This document shows, piece after piece, positions 32,577-43,960 of a DNA stretch of 64,000 bases. Under the pieces are notes generated by a model. That model searched no databases and was not told the origin of the DNA. It saw only the letters and a list, made by a program, of their open reading frames with translations. Each line of letters begins with the position of its first letter. Position 1 is the stretch's first letter. The translations under genes and the position numbers were made by a program. Origin of the DNA: Ascaphus truei (lineage: Eukaryota > Chordata > Amphibia > Anura > Ascaphidae); assembly GCA_036426205.1 (NCBI GenBank), contig CM071568.1, forward strand, positions 50,625,291-50,689,290, given 5' to 3'.

Positions 32577-33595
32577 ACCTACAGATTGGTGGCTTCCATT
32601 TTTTTTTGCTGTAGTCGGCAACAGGGCCTGTATCTCAGGAAGCAGGGGGTCCCCGAGGCTGAAATGAATGCAGTTCGGCTCAGGAGATCAACTGCTACAT
32701 TGCTATGTTATTAAATTGAACAATAAAACTGCATGATCGCTTGTGAGAGCTGTGCAGGGAGATGCAGCGGCTCAGTGCAGCTCTTCCAGGTTGCAGTTTA
32801 AGCAAACACAAATGGTGCGATAAGTATTGGGGGGAAAAAACACAAAGTAGTGAGATGTTGCATTTTTTTACTGAACTACTGTATACAAAACTTGTGATTT
32901 TTCTTAGTCTATACAGTTTTGACACACATTTCTTATAGTGCGGTCAGAACATGCAAATCCACTTGGCAATGCACTGAATTTATAGAAGTTTATTGAATAG
33001 GCCCCTAGGTCTCAAAACGTGCAATAATTATATAAATCATATGAATAATGTTTTATTGTTATCAGAACGTTAGTGTTGTCCCACATACAGTACAGTACTG
33101 AACATAGACAGAGAACAATTTATTTTTTTAATAATATTTAATCTCAGGTTAATTTTAGATAGAGATACGTGAACCTATCCCATTTTGTGAAAATGTATTT
33201 ATTTATTTTTTATAAAGTTTACAATTCAGCTATTTGCCAATTTGTAATTTTGTAGGATCAAGATACACTATGCATACTTTTTTTTTTTGCTTAATTTCTG
33301 GCAAATCTCAAGAACCAACATTCGCAAAACAAATTCAATAATTTATAAATCTTTGCATAACTTCAGGTCCAATGTGCTCTCCAAGTAAAATATTTTTACA
33401 TATGGTTTTTTTGACCATTGCTTCACAACTGTTTGCCACCTGCTATATGTACAAACGTGTGCAAAGATTTCACCCATCTCTAAATACTACTGTACTACTG
33501 TATAACCGCAAATGTACTATAACATACAAATCTCTACCCTTGACCAATTTTTATGGTGATCTTAGATGAATCATTGAATTTTGCACAGCCACCTG
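32577..33595. other. AT-rich sequence with a half-palindrome
   Basis: The block 32612-32690 (GGGCCTGTATCTCAGGAAGC, then AGGGGGTCCCCG) matches the arms of the palindromes at 57531-58138. ATTGAATAGGCCCC at 32993 looks like an end of a GGGGCCTATTCA-type element. No gene was seen. Confidence 0.4.
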
Positions 33596-33599
33596 TTAA

Positions 33600-33685
33600 T
33601 ATCCCCTATTCCAGAGCACTGGAGCTTAACATGATAAACAGTATCAAAAATCTTGGCAAAATCTAGGAATATTGCAACAGTAAGT
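33600..33685 (-). repeat. Short LINE fragment
   Basis: CCTATTCCAGAGCACTGGAG followed by CAAAATCTAGGAATATTGCA matches 30465-30548, the RT region of the minus-strand LINE, with indels. It is an old fragment. Confidence 0.7.
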
Positions 33686-33689
33686 TGCA

Positions 33690-35160
33690 TGTCTTTAACA
33701 AAATAGGGAAAGAAAGTGAGATTTGTATATGTATGCAACTATATTGCAGTGGCTAATACCAAAACTCTAGTCTGTGCAATAGTTATTGTACTCAAACGTC
33801 TGTGGACCTCATGATGGTGTTGCACTACTGTATATCTGCCAAACAGAGGACATCATTGGTGTCCATTCTCAATATGGAATATGAACTGTTACCTGGTGGG
33901 CACACTTATCGAAATGTTGTGTCAGTGCCAGATGAGCAGAATGTACACCTTTTCTAACCATCACAAATGATGACATGGGTAAATAGCCTTTTTCTTAGCT
34001 TCCTATTTGGCAATTTTGTAGAAACATCAGGGGAATTTTTTGAAGTATGTAGCATGGAAAATTAGAAGAAAAAAAATACATAATTTATTTCACAAAAATA
34101 TGTCTAAATTATTGAAAAATAACACAGGTGGAAATATATTGATCATTGCTTTTGTGAGTGTCATATTTTAGTTCTACACAATTTACTTGCAAATTCAGCA
34201 ATATTGTGTGTAGTGATTTCGAAATGGTCGCATTGGATTTTAGTTCAATCCAGCAGTTTCAATGCACAGACAAGGTTGCAGGTTAAAATATCTAGGTAAA
34301 AAGCAGACTATTTAAAAAACAGTGGTTTACAACATACAGTATGCCACATTGTACCTTAGCAATTCATCTGTCTGTTGTTTACAGTACCTAGATTAATTCA
34401 TGTTAGCGATAAAGGAAAACTGCCCCTGCTTTATGTTACAAGGAAAGTACACTGGCTGGTGAGAAAGGTGAGCACATAGGAATATGCAGTCACAGTAACA
34501 CATAGTAGACCTATGGTATAGAGTGCATTGTTTTGAGAGTGATGAAAAGCCTGAGTATCTACTATATCTATGTTTATTTTTTGGAGCTATGATCGAAAAT
34601 TGATTCAGGCTTCCTATGTGTTGATGGTCACAGTTTACTGTTGGTTTTAATTGAGAAGAAAAGCACATACTCTATGTAAATGAGAAAACTACAGTATATT
34701 CAGGCCAATTTATGTGATATACCCCAAATGAATTTTGGGGACATACAGTACTGTACATGCATTATGATGTACTATGTTAACCTTTTAAATATGTTATTTT
34801 GATCAATCAACCATTCCAACGTTTTCTTACACATTATTGTTTGCAAGGCTTTAGTATTCTGAGTGAGAACAAAAATGGCACAGCATGTAACTATTGTTAT
34901 GAAAATGATTTCTGAGGTAGCTATAGCTACAAAAGCTACTGTCAGCAAATCAAATGATATAAAATGTAAAGGTCAAAACAGCAGAAATCCAACATCTTCA
35001 TAAAATACTAGCAGGTTTCAAAACTTCAGACCTAGTTGGAGTTGTCAGATACAGATGACAAAATAACTTGATAGAATGTGAGGGTTCTCCATTAATAAGA
35101 AAGACAGACTTTTGTGTTAATAAACCTCAAAAAAGGCTAAACACGTGGAAAACACACAAG
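33690..35160. other. AT-rich intergenic sequence
   Basis: No gene, RNA or repeat was recognised. Confidence 0.4.
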
Positions 35161-35162
35161 TA

Positions 35163-35556
35163 CAGGCAGTCCTCGTTTTACACCGCTTCGTTTTACAACG
35201 AATGGCTTATCCAACGCTATGCAATGCATACCTATGTTCATTTTTACAACGCCAAAGCGGCTTATCCAGCGCTCTTACGACGCTTTGCGAAGTTGTTTAT
35301 GTGTATATAATATATATATTATATTATATATTATGTTATATTATATATATAATACAGTATATACACTATATAATTTATTTGTGTGCTGCATATCTTATTG
35401 CTTGCGTAAAATATTTGGTGTATTTTAGTGTTAAATATGCCTTCAGGAACGGAACATTTAAACAGTGTTCCTATGGGAAAACGTGTTTCGCTTTAAGACG
35501 TTTCGCTATCCAACGCCATTTTGAGTAACGCATTGTGTCGGATAACCGAGGACTGC
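35163..35556. mobile_element. Tigger-like non-autonomous element
   Basis: The left end is CAGGCAGTCCTCGTTTTAC after TA. The right end is GATAACCGAGGACTGCA. Inner blocks TTACAACG and ATCCAACGC occur on both sides. These match the pogo/Tigger pattern (CAGxCAGTCCTCG.TTATCC). The right terminus differs by a few bases, so the TA duplication is not exact. An ATATATAT-rich part lies in the middle (35305-35370). There is no transposase. Confidence 0.65.
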
Positions 35557-35599
35557 AATGTGTTTCCCAGCAGTGGGTTTCTATACCCTACACCTCTGG

Positions 35600-35700
35600 G
35601 GGGTCAAGCTACAGATTGCCAGCTTGGTCCACCTTATATTTCCAAACATGTTTTATTTATTTATAAAACATTTTACCAGGGGAAAAAAAACTAACTGAGT
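35600..35700 (-). repeat. LINE 3' end fragment
   Basis: TTTATTTATTTATAAAACATTTTACCAGG is the complement of the 3' end of the LINE at 48485-49665 (CCTGGTAAAACATTTTATAAATAAATAA). It is a short truncated insertion. The quoted blocks are overlapping short motifs at 35650-35680. Confidence 0.6.
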
Positions 35701-35824
35701 TATATTCTCGATTTCAACCACGTATTATATGTTATGGTGAGTAAAAAAAAGTGACAAAAACCCTCCACCGTATAGCATACAGCATAAATATTTTTTTTAC
35801 TTGTGAGCACATTCACATGTCTAA

Positions 35825-36495
35825 GGCTAAGGCCCCGCTCCCAGAGTCAGCGCACCCGCACTGCAGACAGGCGGGGCGCTGACAGACACATACATATGCG
35901 GTCTGTAGGGAGCGGGAGCCGGAGCGGGAGGTGGGCGGGAGTGGGATGTTTGAGCGGGAGGGGGGGCGTGGCTTGAGCGGAGGGACCCGCTACTCTCCCC
36001 CCCTCCCTCCACGGCTCGGGTAAGTAAAGCAACACACACACACAGACAGAGGCAGGCACTCACGCACTCAGGCACACACATACACACACACAGACAGGCA
36101 CGCACGCACTCAGACACAAACACAGACAGGCACTCAGACACACACATACACACACACACAGACAGGCACTCAGACATACACATACACACACACAGACAGG
36201 CACTCAGACACACACATACACACACACAGACAGGCACTCACGCTGCTTTCATTCCACACTCCTCCCCGCTCCCCGAAGCCTCCCCTCCTCCCCTCCCCAT
36301 TGGCTCACAGCCACACCACGTGACACGTCAACGCTAGGGAACACCATTCTCTTGTATCCCATAGCGGCTGACGCGCCACAGCGTGTAGTAAGCTGTGCAG
36401 CCAGGGGGGACCGGGACCGGCTCCGCAGGATTCCCCTGCTGGTGGGGAACTCGCGTGTGGCCACCCGCGCCACCGAGCGCAGCGGGACCGAGGCC
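35825..36495. mobile_element. TIR element, GGCTAAGGCCCCGCT ends
   Basis: The left end is GGCTAAGGCCCCGCTCCC. The right end is the complement-like AGCGGGACCGAGGCC. It sits in the left arm of the inverted-repeat element, whose other arm gives the empty site GTCTAAGACAGG. The flanks are TAA and TTA, one base from a 3-bp TWA duplication as in PIF/Harbinger. The interior is GC-rich with a CA/CAGACAGG minisatellite (36030-36240). It is non-autonomous. Confidence 0.6.
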
Positions 36496-36911
36496 TTAGA
36501 CAGGTCTGCAACTCTGCTTTTCACCATTTTCACCTAACAAATAATGTTTCCATTGCAGCTCAGGATTCTGGGAAAATTACATGCAAATGAGCACACAGTG
36601 TCACCTTTTGCTTCAAATCCATTTTAACATTGACCCCTCTATAAGCTTATGCCTACCGCATTGCACGGATTTTCAGCACAGTCTGGGTTAAAGAAGTGCA
36701 TGGCCAGTAAATTTAACTTATATAATGTGTGGTTGAAACCTACTGTATCACAGCTTCAAATTGCAAATCCAGTAAAACGAAACCAAAACCAAAACCAAAA
36801 CCTTGCACTGATGAGACCCAAAGGTTGAAAAAGCTGTTTGAGGGTGTGTTAACTGGCTATTCAATTCTTTAACCCATGCTGTGCTGAATTAGTGTTGTAA
36901 TGCGGCAGGCA

Positions 36912-37938
36912 GGGAATCCCCAGAACAGAGTCCAGTGTCAGTGCAGCAGAATAATTTTTCAACAATAATGGATTCACAGATAGGTTGGCTGTTAAACCCA
37001 GGCAGACATGACTGCATGAAATAATACAATGAAATGCCAGAGACGTGTGGTATGGTCAGTAGATAACCTACAGTGTAGATAACTCCTATTAGGATAAAAA
37101 ACACGGGTCCCAACGATGTGGCCTTAGGGGGCTGTCGATGTAGTCACGGCCATGACACAAGGGCAGACACTCATCAGATTAGGGGCCGGTGTCACCTGGA
37201 GTACACTGAGGTTAAAATTGTATAAAGTATAAAGAAGCATTGAGTACGCACGACCTCCACATGATTTGTCCAACGGTTGGTCTCCTGCGTCAGCGTACAC
37301 ACGGCAAATTAGAAGCAATATCTGGGTTTATACCCACTGGGGAAAGTGGAGCGGTGCCCAGCCAAAAAAAGAGGCTGGATCACATGAAAAAAGTTTTGAC
37401 AAAGTGCCGACAGTGCGAAACATGTTCGAATATCCTCTACCGTGCCCCGAGGATGATGTCTTTTAATTATGCTATTACACTACCGACACGCTTTATTGCG
37501 CATCGGCCAGATCCGCAAGCCGGGAGATTTCCCGGCTTGCTAGTGGCCGCCCCTCGGCGTGCCGCGCGTCATAGACGCACGGTCACGCGTCTTCGGGAGC
37601 CTGCGCCCCCTGCACGCGCGTCCAGGGCTCCCTGAGGGAGCCCTGGTGTCCCGCGATGTGGGGGACGGCGGCAGGGGGTTCCGGGGGACCCGGCGGACCC
37701 GGCAGCGGTAGGGAGAGCGCCCCGATCGGAGGGCGCTCTTCCGCTGCTTCGGCGCGCGCCCGTCACCCTCGGGCGCGCGCCAGGCTACTGCTGCGGCCAA
37801 GAACGGGCAAATGCTCGAATAAACTTGGCCGCAGCAGTATGGTGGAATAAAACTTTTTTCATGGGATCCAGCCTCCATCCTCTTTTTTCGGCTGGGCACC
37901 GCTAAACTTTCCCCCGTGGGAATATACCCGGATAATGT
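36912..37938. mobile_element. Insertion with 8-bp duplication and a hairpin row
   Basis: The direct repeat GGCAGGCA lies at 36904-36911 and 37939-37946. The interior contains an inverted pair: GGTTTATACCCAC..GGGAAAG..GGTGCCCAGCC at 37325-37395 and its complement at 37845-37935. The GC-rich centre is a series of perfect hairpins. ACAGTGCGAAACATGTTCG is at 37410. No coding region was recognised. An 8-bp duplication suggests hAT or P-like transposition, but the ends do not show matching terminal repeats. Confidence 0.5.
37515..37839. repeat. Row of five perfect GC-rich hairpins
   Basis: Hairpin arms are: 37515-37525/37530-37540 (11 bp, loop 4); 37622-37632/37636-37646 (11 bp, loop 3); 37714-37722/37731-37739 (9 bp, with CGATCG in the loop); 37751-37762/37770-37781 (12 bp, GGCGCGCGCCCG); and 37786-37801/37824-37839 (16 bp, TACTGCTGCGGCCAAG). 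A weaker GACGC/GCGTC pair lies at 37574-37591. All five arms are perfect in the given sequence. Confidence 0.85.
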
Positions 37939-38128
37939 GGCAGGCATAAGCTTATAGGGAGGTCCATTTTACAATGGATTTGAAGCAAAAGGTGACACTG
38001 TGCTCATTTGCATGTCATTTCCCAGAATGCCAAGCGGCAGTGGGAGTATTGTATGCCATAGATTATGGTGAAAAGCAGGCTTGCAGACCTGTCTTAGACA
38101 TGTGAATGTGCTCACAAGTGATATTTTC

Positions 38129-38985
38129 ATTTCTCGTTTTCAAGAACGCCCTGTACAACCAAGGTAAATGTATATATTAAAGCTTCAAGTGAGTAAATAA
38201 TGTAAATAACACAACATTGGTGTCCTTATGTATTGCGAGTCTATTCAAATTGGATACATATTTCCTAGTAAAATATAGTGGGAGAAATGCTTTCAGAGAT
38301 CGTTTTACGGAGAAAGTGGTAATATGTAACAGAAATACTGTATGTTTCATTACAGAAGCACATGCCACTTCTTAGCATATTATTTATTGAATTGTTACAT
38401 TTTTCCAATTGTAGTTGCTCTGTTGGAAAATATTTCAAATTAGAGAAAGAACCCAGGATAATCAAATCATCTATTAACCGAAGTTTCATTATATATTATT
38501 TGTCATTTGGGGCCAACAGAAATATTACGTTCTCAGTATTAAATTACTAATTTTTCTAAGTATCAAACATATACTCAAATTGATTTTTTCTGAATGTTCC
38601 AACACTAACCAGTCTTTTTACATAATATGCATTACCTATTATTTCTTTTAACCATTGCTAAAATCTTAGATTAAATATTATAATCCTAAAAAACCTGATA
38701 CTCTGGGTCTCATTCAATATTGTTCAATTCAAATTAATGGAATTTTTTCTGACAATATTGAATCAGGCCCTAAAAGATAGAACATTTCTTTTAGTAAAAA
38801 GCATGGGACTTTGGACTAAGGGATGTGTATTTTTTATTTGCCATTTACGTTAATGCTTTAGAAGCATTTTGTCCGTGTGAGTTATTGTATAGACATTCTT
38901 TAGAATACAAATTTATTTTTACCTTGTTAACTCAAGGAGATCCCCCAGGTTGCCAAAAAAATCAGACTTCATTTTTGCCATTGCT
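38129..38985. other. AT-rich sequence with a tiny palindrome
   Basis: No gene seen. At 38706-38774, GGGTCTCATTCAATATTGT is mirrored by ACAATATTGAATCAGGCCC, a 70-bp palindrome with GGG/CCC ends similar in style to the GGGCCT elements. Confidence 0.45.
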
Positions 38986-39700
38986 GTGTCAGGCTATCCT
39001 GTGGGTTTAACCCCCCCCCTCCCACCCCTCATGCTGCCTCTCTGAGTGACTGGGGTGGAGGTAAAACTGGGTCTATGCACAGCCAATCATGGTGCAGACC
39101 TTGTACCCTCCCCCTCTGTGTCTTAGAGAGGAAATGTTCCAAATTATAGTCAGTTGAGCTCTTCCCCTCCTGGGGTAGAGACATTCAGTCCAGGTCTACC
39201 CTCATGGGGTAGAGGAGTGGAGCTCTGAGTCTCTCCTGGCTGGGAGAGGGAGACAGGCCTTCATCCCCTCCCGGGGTTGTTTGCCTCCCCAAGATCTGAA
39301 TAGAGCACAAGGCCTGGCGAATGCTAGAAGGCCGGTATCATCCAGAGGTCTGGGACCAATCCTACAAGATATTACATTGCCTGTAATATTAACTGCAGTG
39401 GCTGCCTCAATAAAGAATCCTTTTTATATACCCTTGCCTAAGTAACAGTCTATTGGGTAGGGGTATGCGAGAAGTCTGTCATGGTGGGGACTGTCTCAAG
39501 GAACCCTGGAGCCTGCTGAGACTGGAGGCGCTGACACTACGAGAAGAACCTGAAGGATCACCAAAAGCCTGTCCTGTTTCCCCTTACCATCGCGGAAGCT
39601 CATCTCTCTTTGGACCCTCACAGGTAACAAGCACCAATACACTTGTAGCAATGGCTAGATCTCCCAGAGGGAGGGATGAATGGGAAGCAGCGCTACACCA
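38986..39700 (+). other. LTR-like or transcribed-repeat segment
   Basis: A GC-richer block with pyrimidine runs and GAGGGAG-type repeats has an AATAAA signal at 39411 (CAATAAAGAATCC). It may be a solo LTR or a retroelement leader. No terminal TG...CA with duplication could be fixed, and no protein is visible. Confidence 0.25.
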
Positions 39701-41395
39701 GTTTCTTGCAAACAAAACCTCCTTTATATGGCCAAAAGTCACCAATAGAAAACAGTAATTTTTATCTTCAGATAAATTGCAGTTTAACCATGGAGTGTGT
39801 CTGACCCCTGTGGCTATATTGCCCCATTCTCACTCTCTCCCCCCCCCATGTAATTGTCTTCCATTCATATGTTACTCACTCTCTCAGCCAAAGTCAATCC
39901 CTCTCTTCCACCATGCCCCTCTCCCCACGATCACTCTCTCATCCCTCCTCCCTCATATCTCCCCGCACAGTATATATTTATAAGTATACATCTATAAATA
40001 TACAGATGTAGAAGACATTATTGCATCCGTTTTCATGCGATAATGCTTTACCACTGCCACATTGTTTATGTCCGTTCTATAAGAAGTACATTCCGCCCTA
40101 TTGTCCAAACATGGCGAGGAGGGCTAAAGGCCTTATAATAAATCTCAATATTTAAAACAAACAAACATGAATAAGTATAAAAGTAACCATTTATACATAA
40201 ATCAGGTGCTCATGAACCCTATCAGTGTCAATCTAAGGATTGGTAAATAGTTTTTTTTTTCTCAAAATCTCTTCCCCACTTAATGGCCCAAAGAAAAAAG
40301 TTACACCGGGGCATTAAGAAAAATGGTCATGCTCAATCCCATGCCACTCATGTCACTCGATGACCCATTGTCAATGTTGATTGAAGTCTTACGTGAGTTG
40401 GGGTGGTTGATGGCGGTAGGTATCCTGTGGTAGGTGGATAGGCCCCCCTAGGGTGAGTGAGGTTGGATTAATCCCCATTGGACCATAGGGCTAGTGTGGC
40501 AATGTTGTAAATGTTTTTTCTGACCTACAGTATTTACAGTATAATTGCTTATCTTTAAATAAAACAAACGATTTACAGCATTTCATAACATATATATTGT
40601 ATCGTTCATATGCAAAATTCATTTATATCTATGAGAGTGCAAACCCATTTACACTAAACAAATGTTCTTATCGATGTTGTTCATTAACGTGTGATAGTGC
40701 CAATCTGGGATTACCTCACAAGACTACCTCACAAACCCCTCACGGCTTAGATGCAAATTTCCATGCAGTAGCACGCGCTTGGCCCTTTAACACTTTATTG
40801 AATAACCCTTTTTAACCTTTTTAAAAGGGTATTCCTACAAATTATTGCCTGTCCCTCCTAAACTTCATTACAGCTTCCTCAGTAACAGATAGCCCTGAAA
40901 GCATTGCTGTCTGATTTAGAACAACATAGCAAAGTCGAACTATGATGCTGAGGACGGGGGACCACCACCGCAGCTGTAGTTATCCTCCTATGAAAGTCGA
41001 ATGATGGAGGTCATTTCCAAGACCTAAGTTGTAGAGCTTCATCACTGGTGGACACAGTAGATCTTTCTCAGCCACAACCTGGTAAGTTCAGACATACAAC
41101 GTATATAATGCAGTGTATTTATTTCTAATGTTTAAATCTTATTTTATTACCAATCGACCATTACAGACATATGTTTAAAGTAATTATTACACCTCAGTTA
41201 CACATGCAGGGTAGTTTTCAATATGAACTGCTGTATATGTAAGATACTTATATACAAGGCCTCATAATCTTCAAGTATATTACAGGGCACTGCTTTATAT
41301 TACAAACATGAGAAAATCATTGTCAATGAATCTCTAAATTGAGTCCCATATTGCTTCAATTTAGCAAATACCAATGATCTAACATTAGTAATCTG
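39701..41395. other. Intergenic sequence, no gene seen
   Basis: Pyrimidine-rich near 39790-39960, then AT-rich. A GGTAGGTGGATAGGCCCCCC stretch near 40427 resembles, weakly, the GGTGGGTGAAGGGGCTA block inside the element at 54931-58438. Confidence 0.3.
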
Positions 41396-41429
41396 TTCTA
41401 TCATCATGACACACACACAAAGATACATA

Positions 41430-41540
41430 TATATAGAGTATTATAGATATATATATTAATATATATATATTATATATATATATATATATATAATATATAT
41501 TTATACATATATATATATATATATATAATATATATATACT
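41430..41540. repeat. TA microsatellite
   Basis: Almost pure alternating TA with AATATATATTTATA interruptions. Confidence 0.95.
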
Positions 41541-41544
41541 TCTC

Positions 41545-41905
41545 TAAGGATGTCTGCACATCCCTCTCTTTTAGACTGAACGCCTCTCACTCACCCTGAG
41601 ACTGTCACTGAGGATGCACACCCCTCCCTTTCTGTGATAGGCTGAGAAGTCTGTCACTCACCTAGAGACAACAAATAGACTGCACATCTCTCCCCTCTGT
41701 GTTAGACTGAGTTGCCTCTCATTCACCCAGGAAAACTGGGGGTGGGGATTTTAATGGCAGTGGGGTGCAGAGGGAGAGTGACAGATGGTAATGTCCTAAT
41801 TAATGGCATCTTTATATACACACATTCCTCTGTGATAAGCTGAACGGCCTGACACTCACCCAGAGACAGTCAATGAGGCTGCACATCCCTCCCTCTCTGC
41901 GGAAT
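41545..41905. repeat. Minisatellite, roughly 60-70-bp units
   Basis: Units beginning CTGCACATCCCTC and continuing TTAGACTGAACGCCTCTCAC then TCACCC(A/T)GAGAC recur at about 41560, 41620, 41680 and 41880. A non-repeat stretch lies at 41735-41825. Units are diverged. Confidence 0.65.
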
Positions 41906-43190
41906 AATTATTCTAATAAATACTTGCATTATAATTGTGAACACATACATTATGAAATTCACAATATATCGCCTATCTTAGCAAATCTTGCAAACATAAT
42001 GGTAATCAATAAAAAAAATATGCCGTTTAAAACATTTACTATTTTATACATTATCAGATACATCTTTGGTTGTGTAAAAAAAAATGTAATATTATTTAGA
42101 TTATATATCTTGGTCTTGTGCTTCTTTTTCAATACAAAATTGTACCAAACCTAAAAAATTGTATTAGGGCACCACATTTTAGTTAACCTTAAACATGGTT
42201 TTTTCCTCTTTTTAGGTAATTCTATGAAATAGTGTTATAATTATCATGGTTTGGTTATGAATAATGGCTACTTTTGTGTGACCTATTTACTGTATTGTAA
42301 CATTATTTCCCAGCACTAATATTAACAGCGTTTATTGGATCTGCGGTTCATTAGCATCTGATTTGCATATGAGTAACCCTAGCGCTATTTAAGTGAGTAA
42401 CTCTAGGTTACATTAAACTCGTTAGTCGAAGGGCGTTAGAATGATCATAATTAAAATTTAGGTTACCGTTACGTTAAAAAGATTAACCGAGCATAGTGCG
42501 TTTGGCCCATTGAATGGAACAAATGTAAGTTCCTTCAATTATTTTGTTTATGCATCTAAGTGAATGCAGGAACCAGAGCATACAAAGAAACTGAATGGAC
42601 TAAGATAAGAATGATGAAGCAAATAGTGATATGTGCTAAAAAAGACTTAAGACATTGTTCTGTTAATGGTTCAAGTCTCTTTAAATTATGGCCGCCTATA
42701 AAATGCAATGAAATGCTATTTTAATTCTTCTGGAGACAATTTAATTTTCTAAGAGATTCTGGGCTACTATTTGTCAGTGAGGCGTCACTTCAACAACACA
42801 TTGTGTCAAACAGTGAAATAAGGAGAAAATTAGAGAAGTCTGCCCATTAAGGTTAATTGATTTTAAAATACTCTATTATCCAAAGATGGCAACTAATTAT
42901 TTCTTTCACGGCCCCAGCATGTTCCTGCTAAATGCATTAGTTGTTCAAAACTCATGACGGGCGGTAGAGGAACATAATCACAAGTACGCTTTGTTTTAAT
43001 TGGTAGATGGTTTACTTTTTTCTTGCATGTATTTGTAGAGACAAACATAGATGTACTTTATTGAAAATATATATTATTTGGTATGTTATTTGGGGGGAAA
43101 ACTATGAAAAACAAAATCTGCAGAACTTGTTTTTTTTCCCCTTTTCCAATTCTGATTTAAATTAAACTATGCTTCTTTACCTATGCCCTC
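41906..43190. other. AT-rich intergenic sequence
   Basis: No gene seen. The 93-codon frame at 41873-42154 lies in AT-rich DNA, begins in the minisatellite and has no motif. Confidence 0.35.
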
Positions 43191-43194
43191 AAAT

Positions 43195-43350
43195 TCACAA
43201 TTACTATTTATATTAATCTCCCCATACGCCAATTAGATTGTAAGCTCTCTGGGACAGGGTCCCCAATAGTTCCATTTATGTCATGATGCACTTGTGCCAT
43301 CTGTATTATTATATTCCCAGTATTGGAATTGTATTGGAATTGCAACTGGA
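43195..43350 (+). repeat. Decayed L2-like 3' tail
   Basis: TTAGATTGTAAGCTCTCTGGG, then ACAGGGTCCCC, and TTATGTCATGATGCACTTG match the order and content of the LINE tail at 5802-5940. It is a short, old copy. Confidence 0.65.
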
Positions 43351-43772
43351 GAAATTGGAAAGAGCAGCATACCTGGTTGGCTCAGCCAAAATATACCTCT
43401 ATACATGGTAGAATACAAATGTAAGATCTCGCAAAAAAAAAAATATTGTTGAGAAATACAAAGTAAAGCAAAGTTAATGGATATCCTGCACCCTGTTTTT
43501 CTTTTCCTTTATTTCTGCTTTGAACCCCTGTTTTAGCTTCAATGCATGGAATGTATCATTTTTTTTCTGGGGGACATCTAAAAGTTACAAGCAGATATTT
43601 CTGGACAGTGATATCACAAGAGTCAGTGTACAGAGTCTAAAAAGTGTGATGTCAGCAACAAAAACAAAATCTGTTTATCAATGCACCCCTGCTATACTGA
43701 ACTCATTCCTATCACTCTATTAAATTAAATTATGAAATTAAATTGCTGCCATTTTGAAAACATGGCTTAGAG

Positions 43773-43952
43773 CAGGGGTCTCAAAATCAGTCCTCAAAGG
43801 CCACAAAACATGCCAGCTTTATGGATATCCTTGCTTCAGCACAGGTGGCTCAATCAGTGGCTCAGTTGAAGGCTGAGCCACCTGTGCTGAAGCAGGTATT
43901 TCCATAAACCTGGTCTGTTGGTGGCCCATGAGGACTGAGTTTGAGACCCCGG
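43773..43952. mobile_element. hAT-type MITE
   Basis: A 180-bp palindromic element. The left end is CAGGGGTCTCAAAATCAGTC and the right is GAGGACTGAGTTTGAGACCC. The inner arms pair TTCAGCACAGGTGGCTCA with its complement. Flanking 8-bp repeats GCTTAGAG and GCTGAGAG differ at one base. Ends and duplication length fit hAT. Confidence 0.8.
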
Positions 43953-43960
43953 GCTGAGAG

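Larger units (their letters stand above)
35795..38128. repeat. Inverted-repeat element with octamer motifs, copy 2 (interrupted)
   Basis: The outer ends are ACTTGTGAGCACATTCACAT (35801) and its complement (38101-38120). The inner arms at 36499-36680 and 37947-38095 pair CAGGTCTGCAACTCTGC, ATGCAAATGAGCACA and CACCTTTTGCTTCAAATCC with their complements. It is the same family as 11410-11866. It is interrupted at 35825-36495 by a TIR element and at 36912-37938 by a second segment, both younger. Confidence 0.75.

Noticed and set aside
35827..36237. Cys/Val-rich frame of 136 codons
   Set aside because: It comes from a CA/CAGACAGG repeat inside the TIR element.
37240..37947. Arg/Pro/Ala-rich frames of 131-135 codons on both strands
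   Set aside because: They arise from GC-rich palindromic DNA with few stops, overlap on both strands and show no domain.
38986..39700. Solo LTR with TG...CA ends
   Set aside because: A polyadenylation signal is present, but no matching ends or target duplication could be fixed, so it is listed only as LTR-like.
41873..42154. 93-codon frame
   Set aside because: It begins in a minisatellite and continues in AT-rich DNA; no motif.
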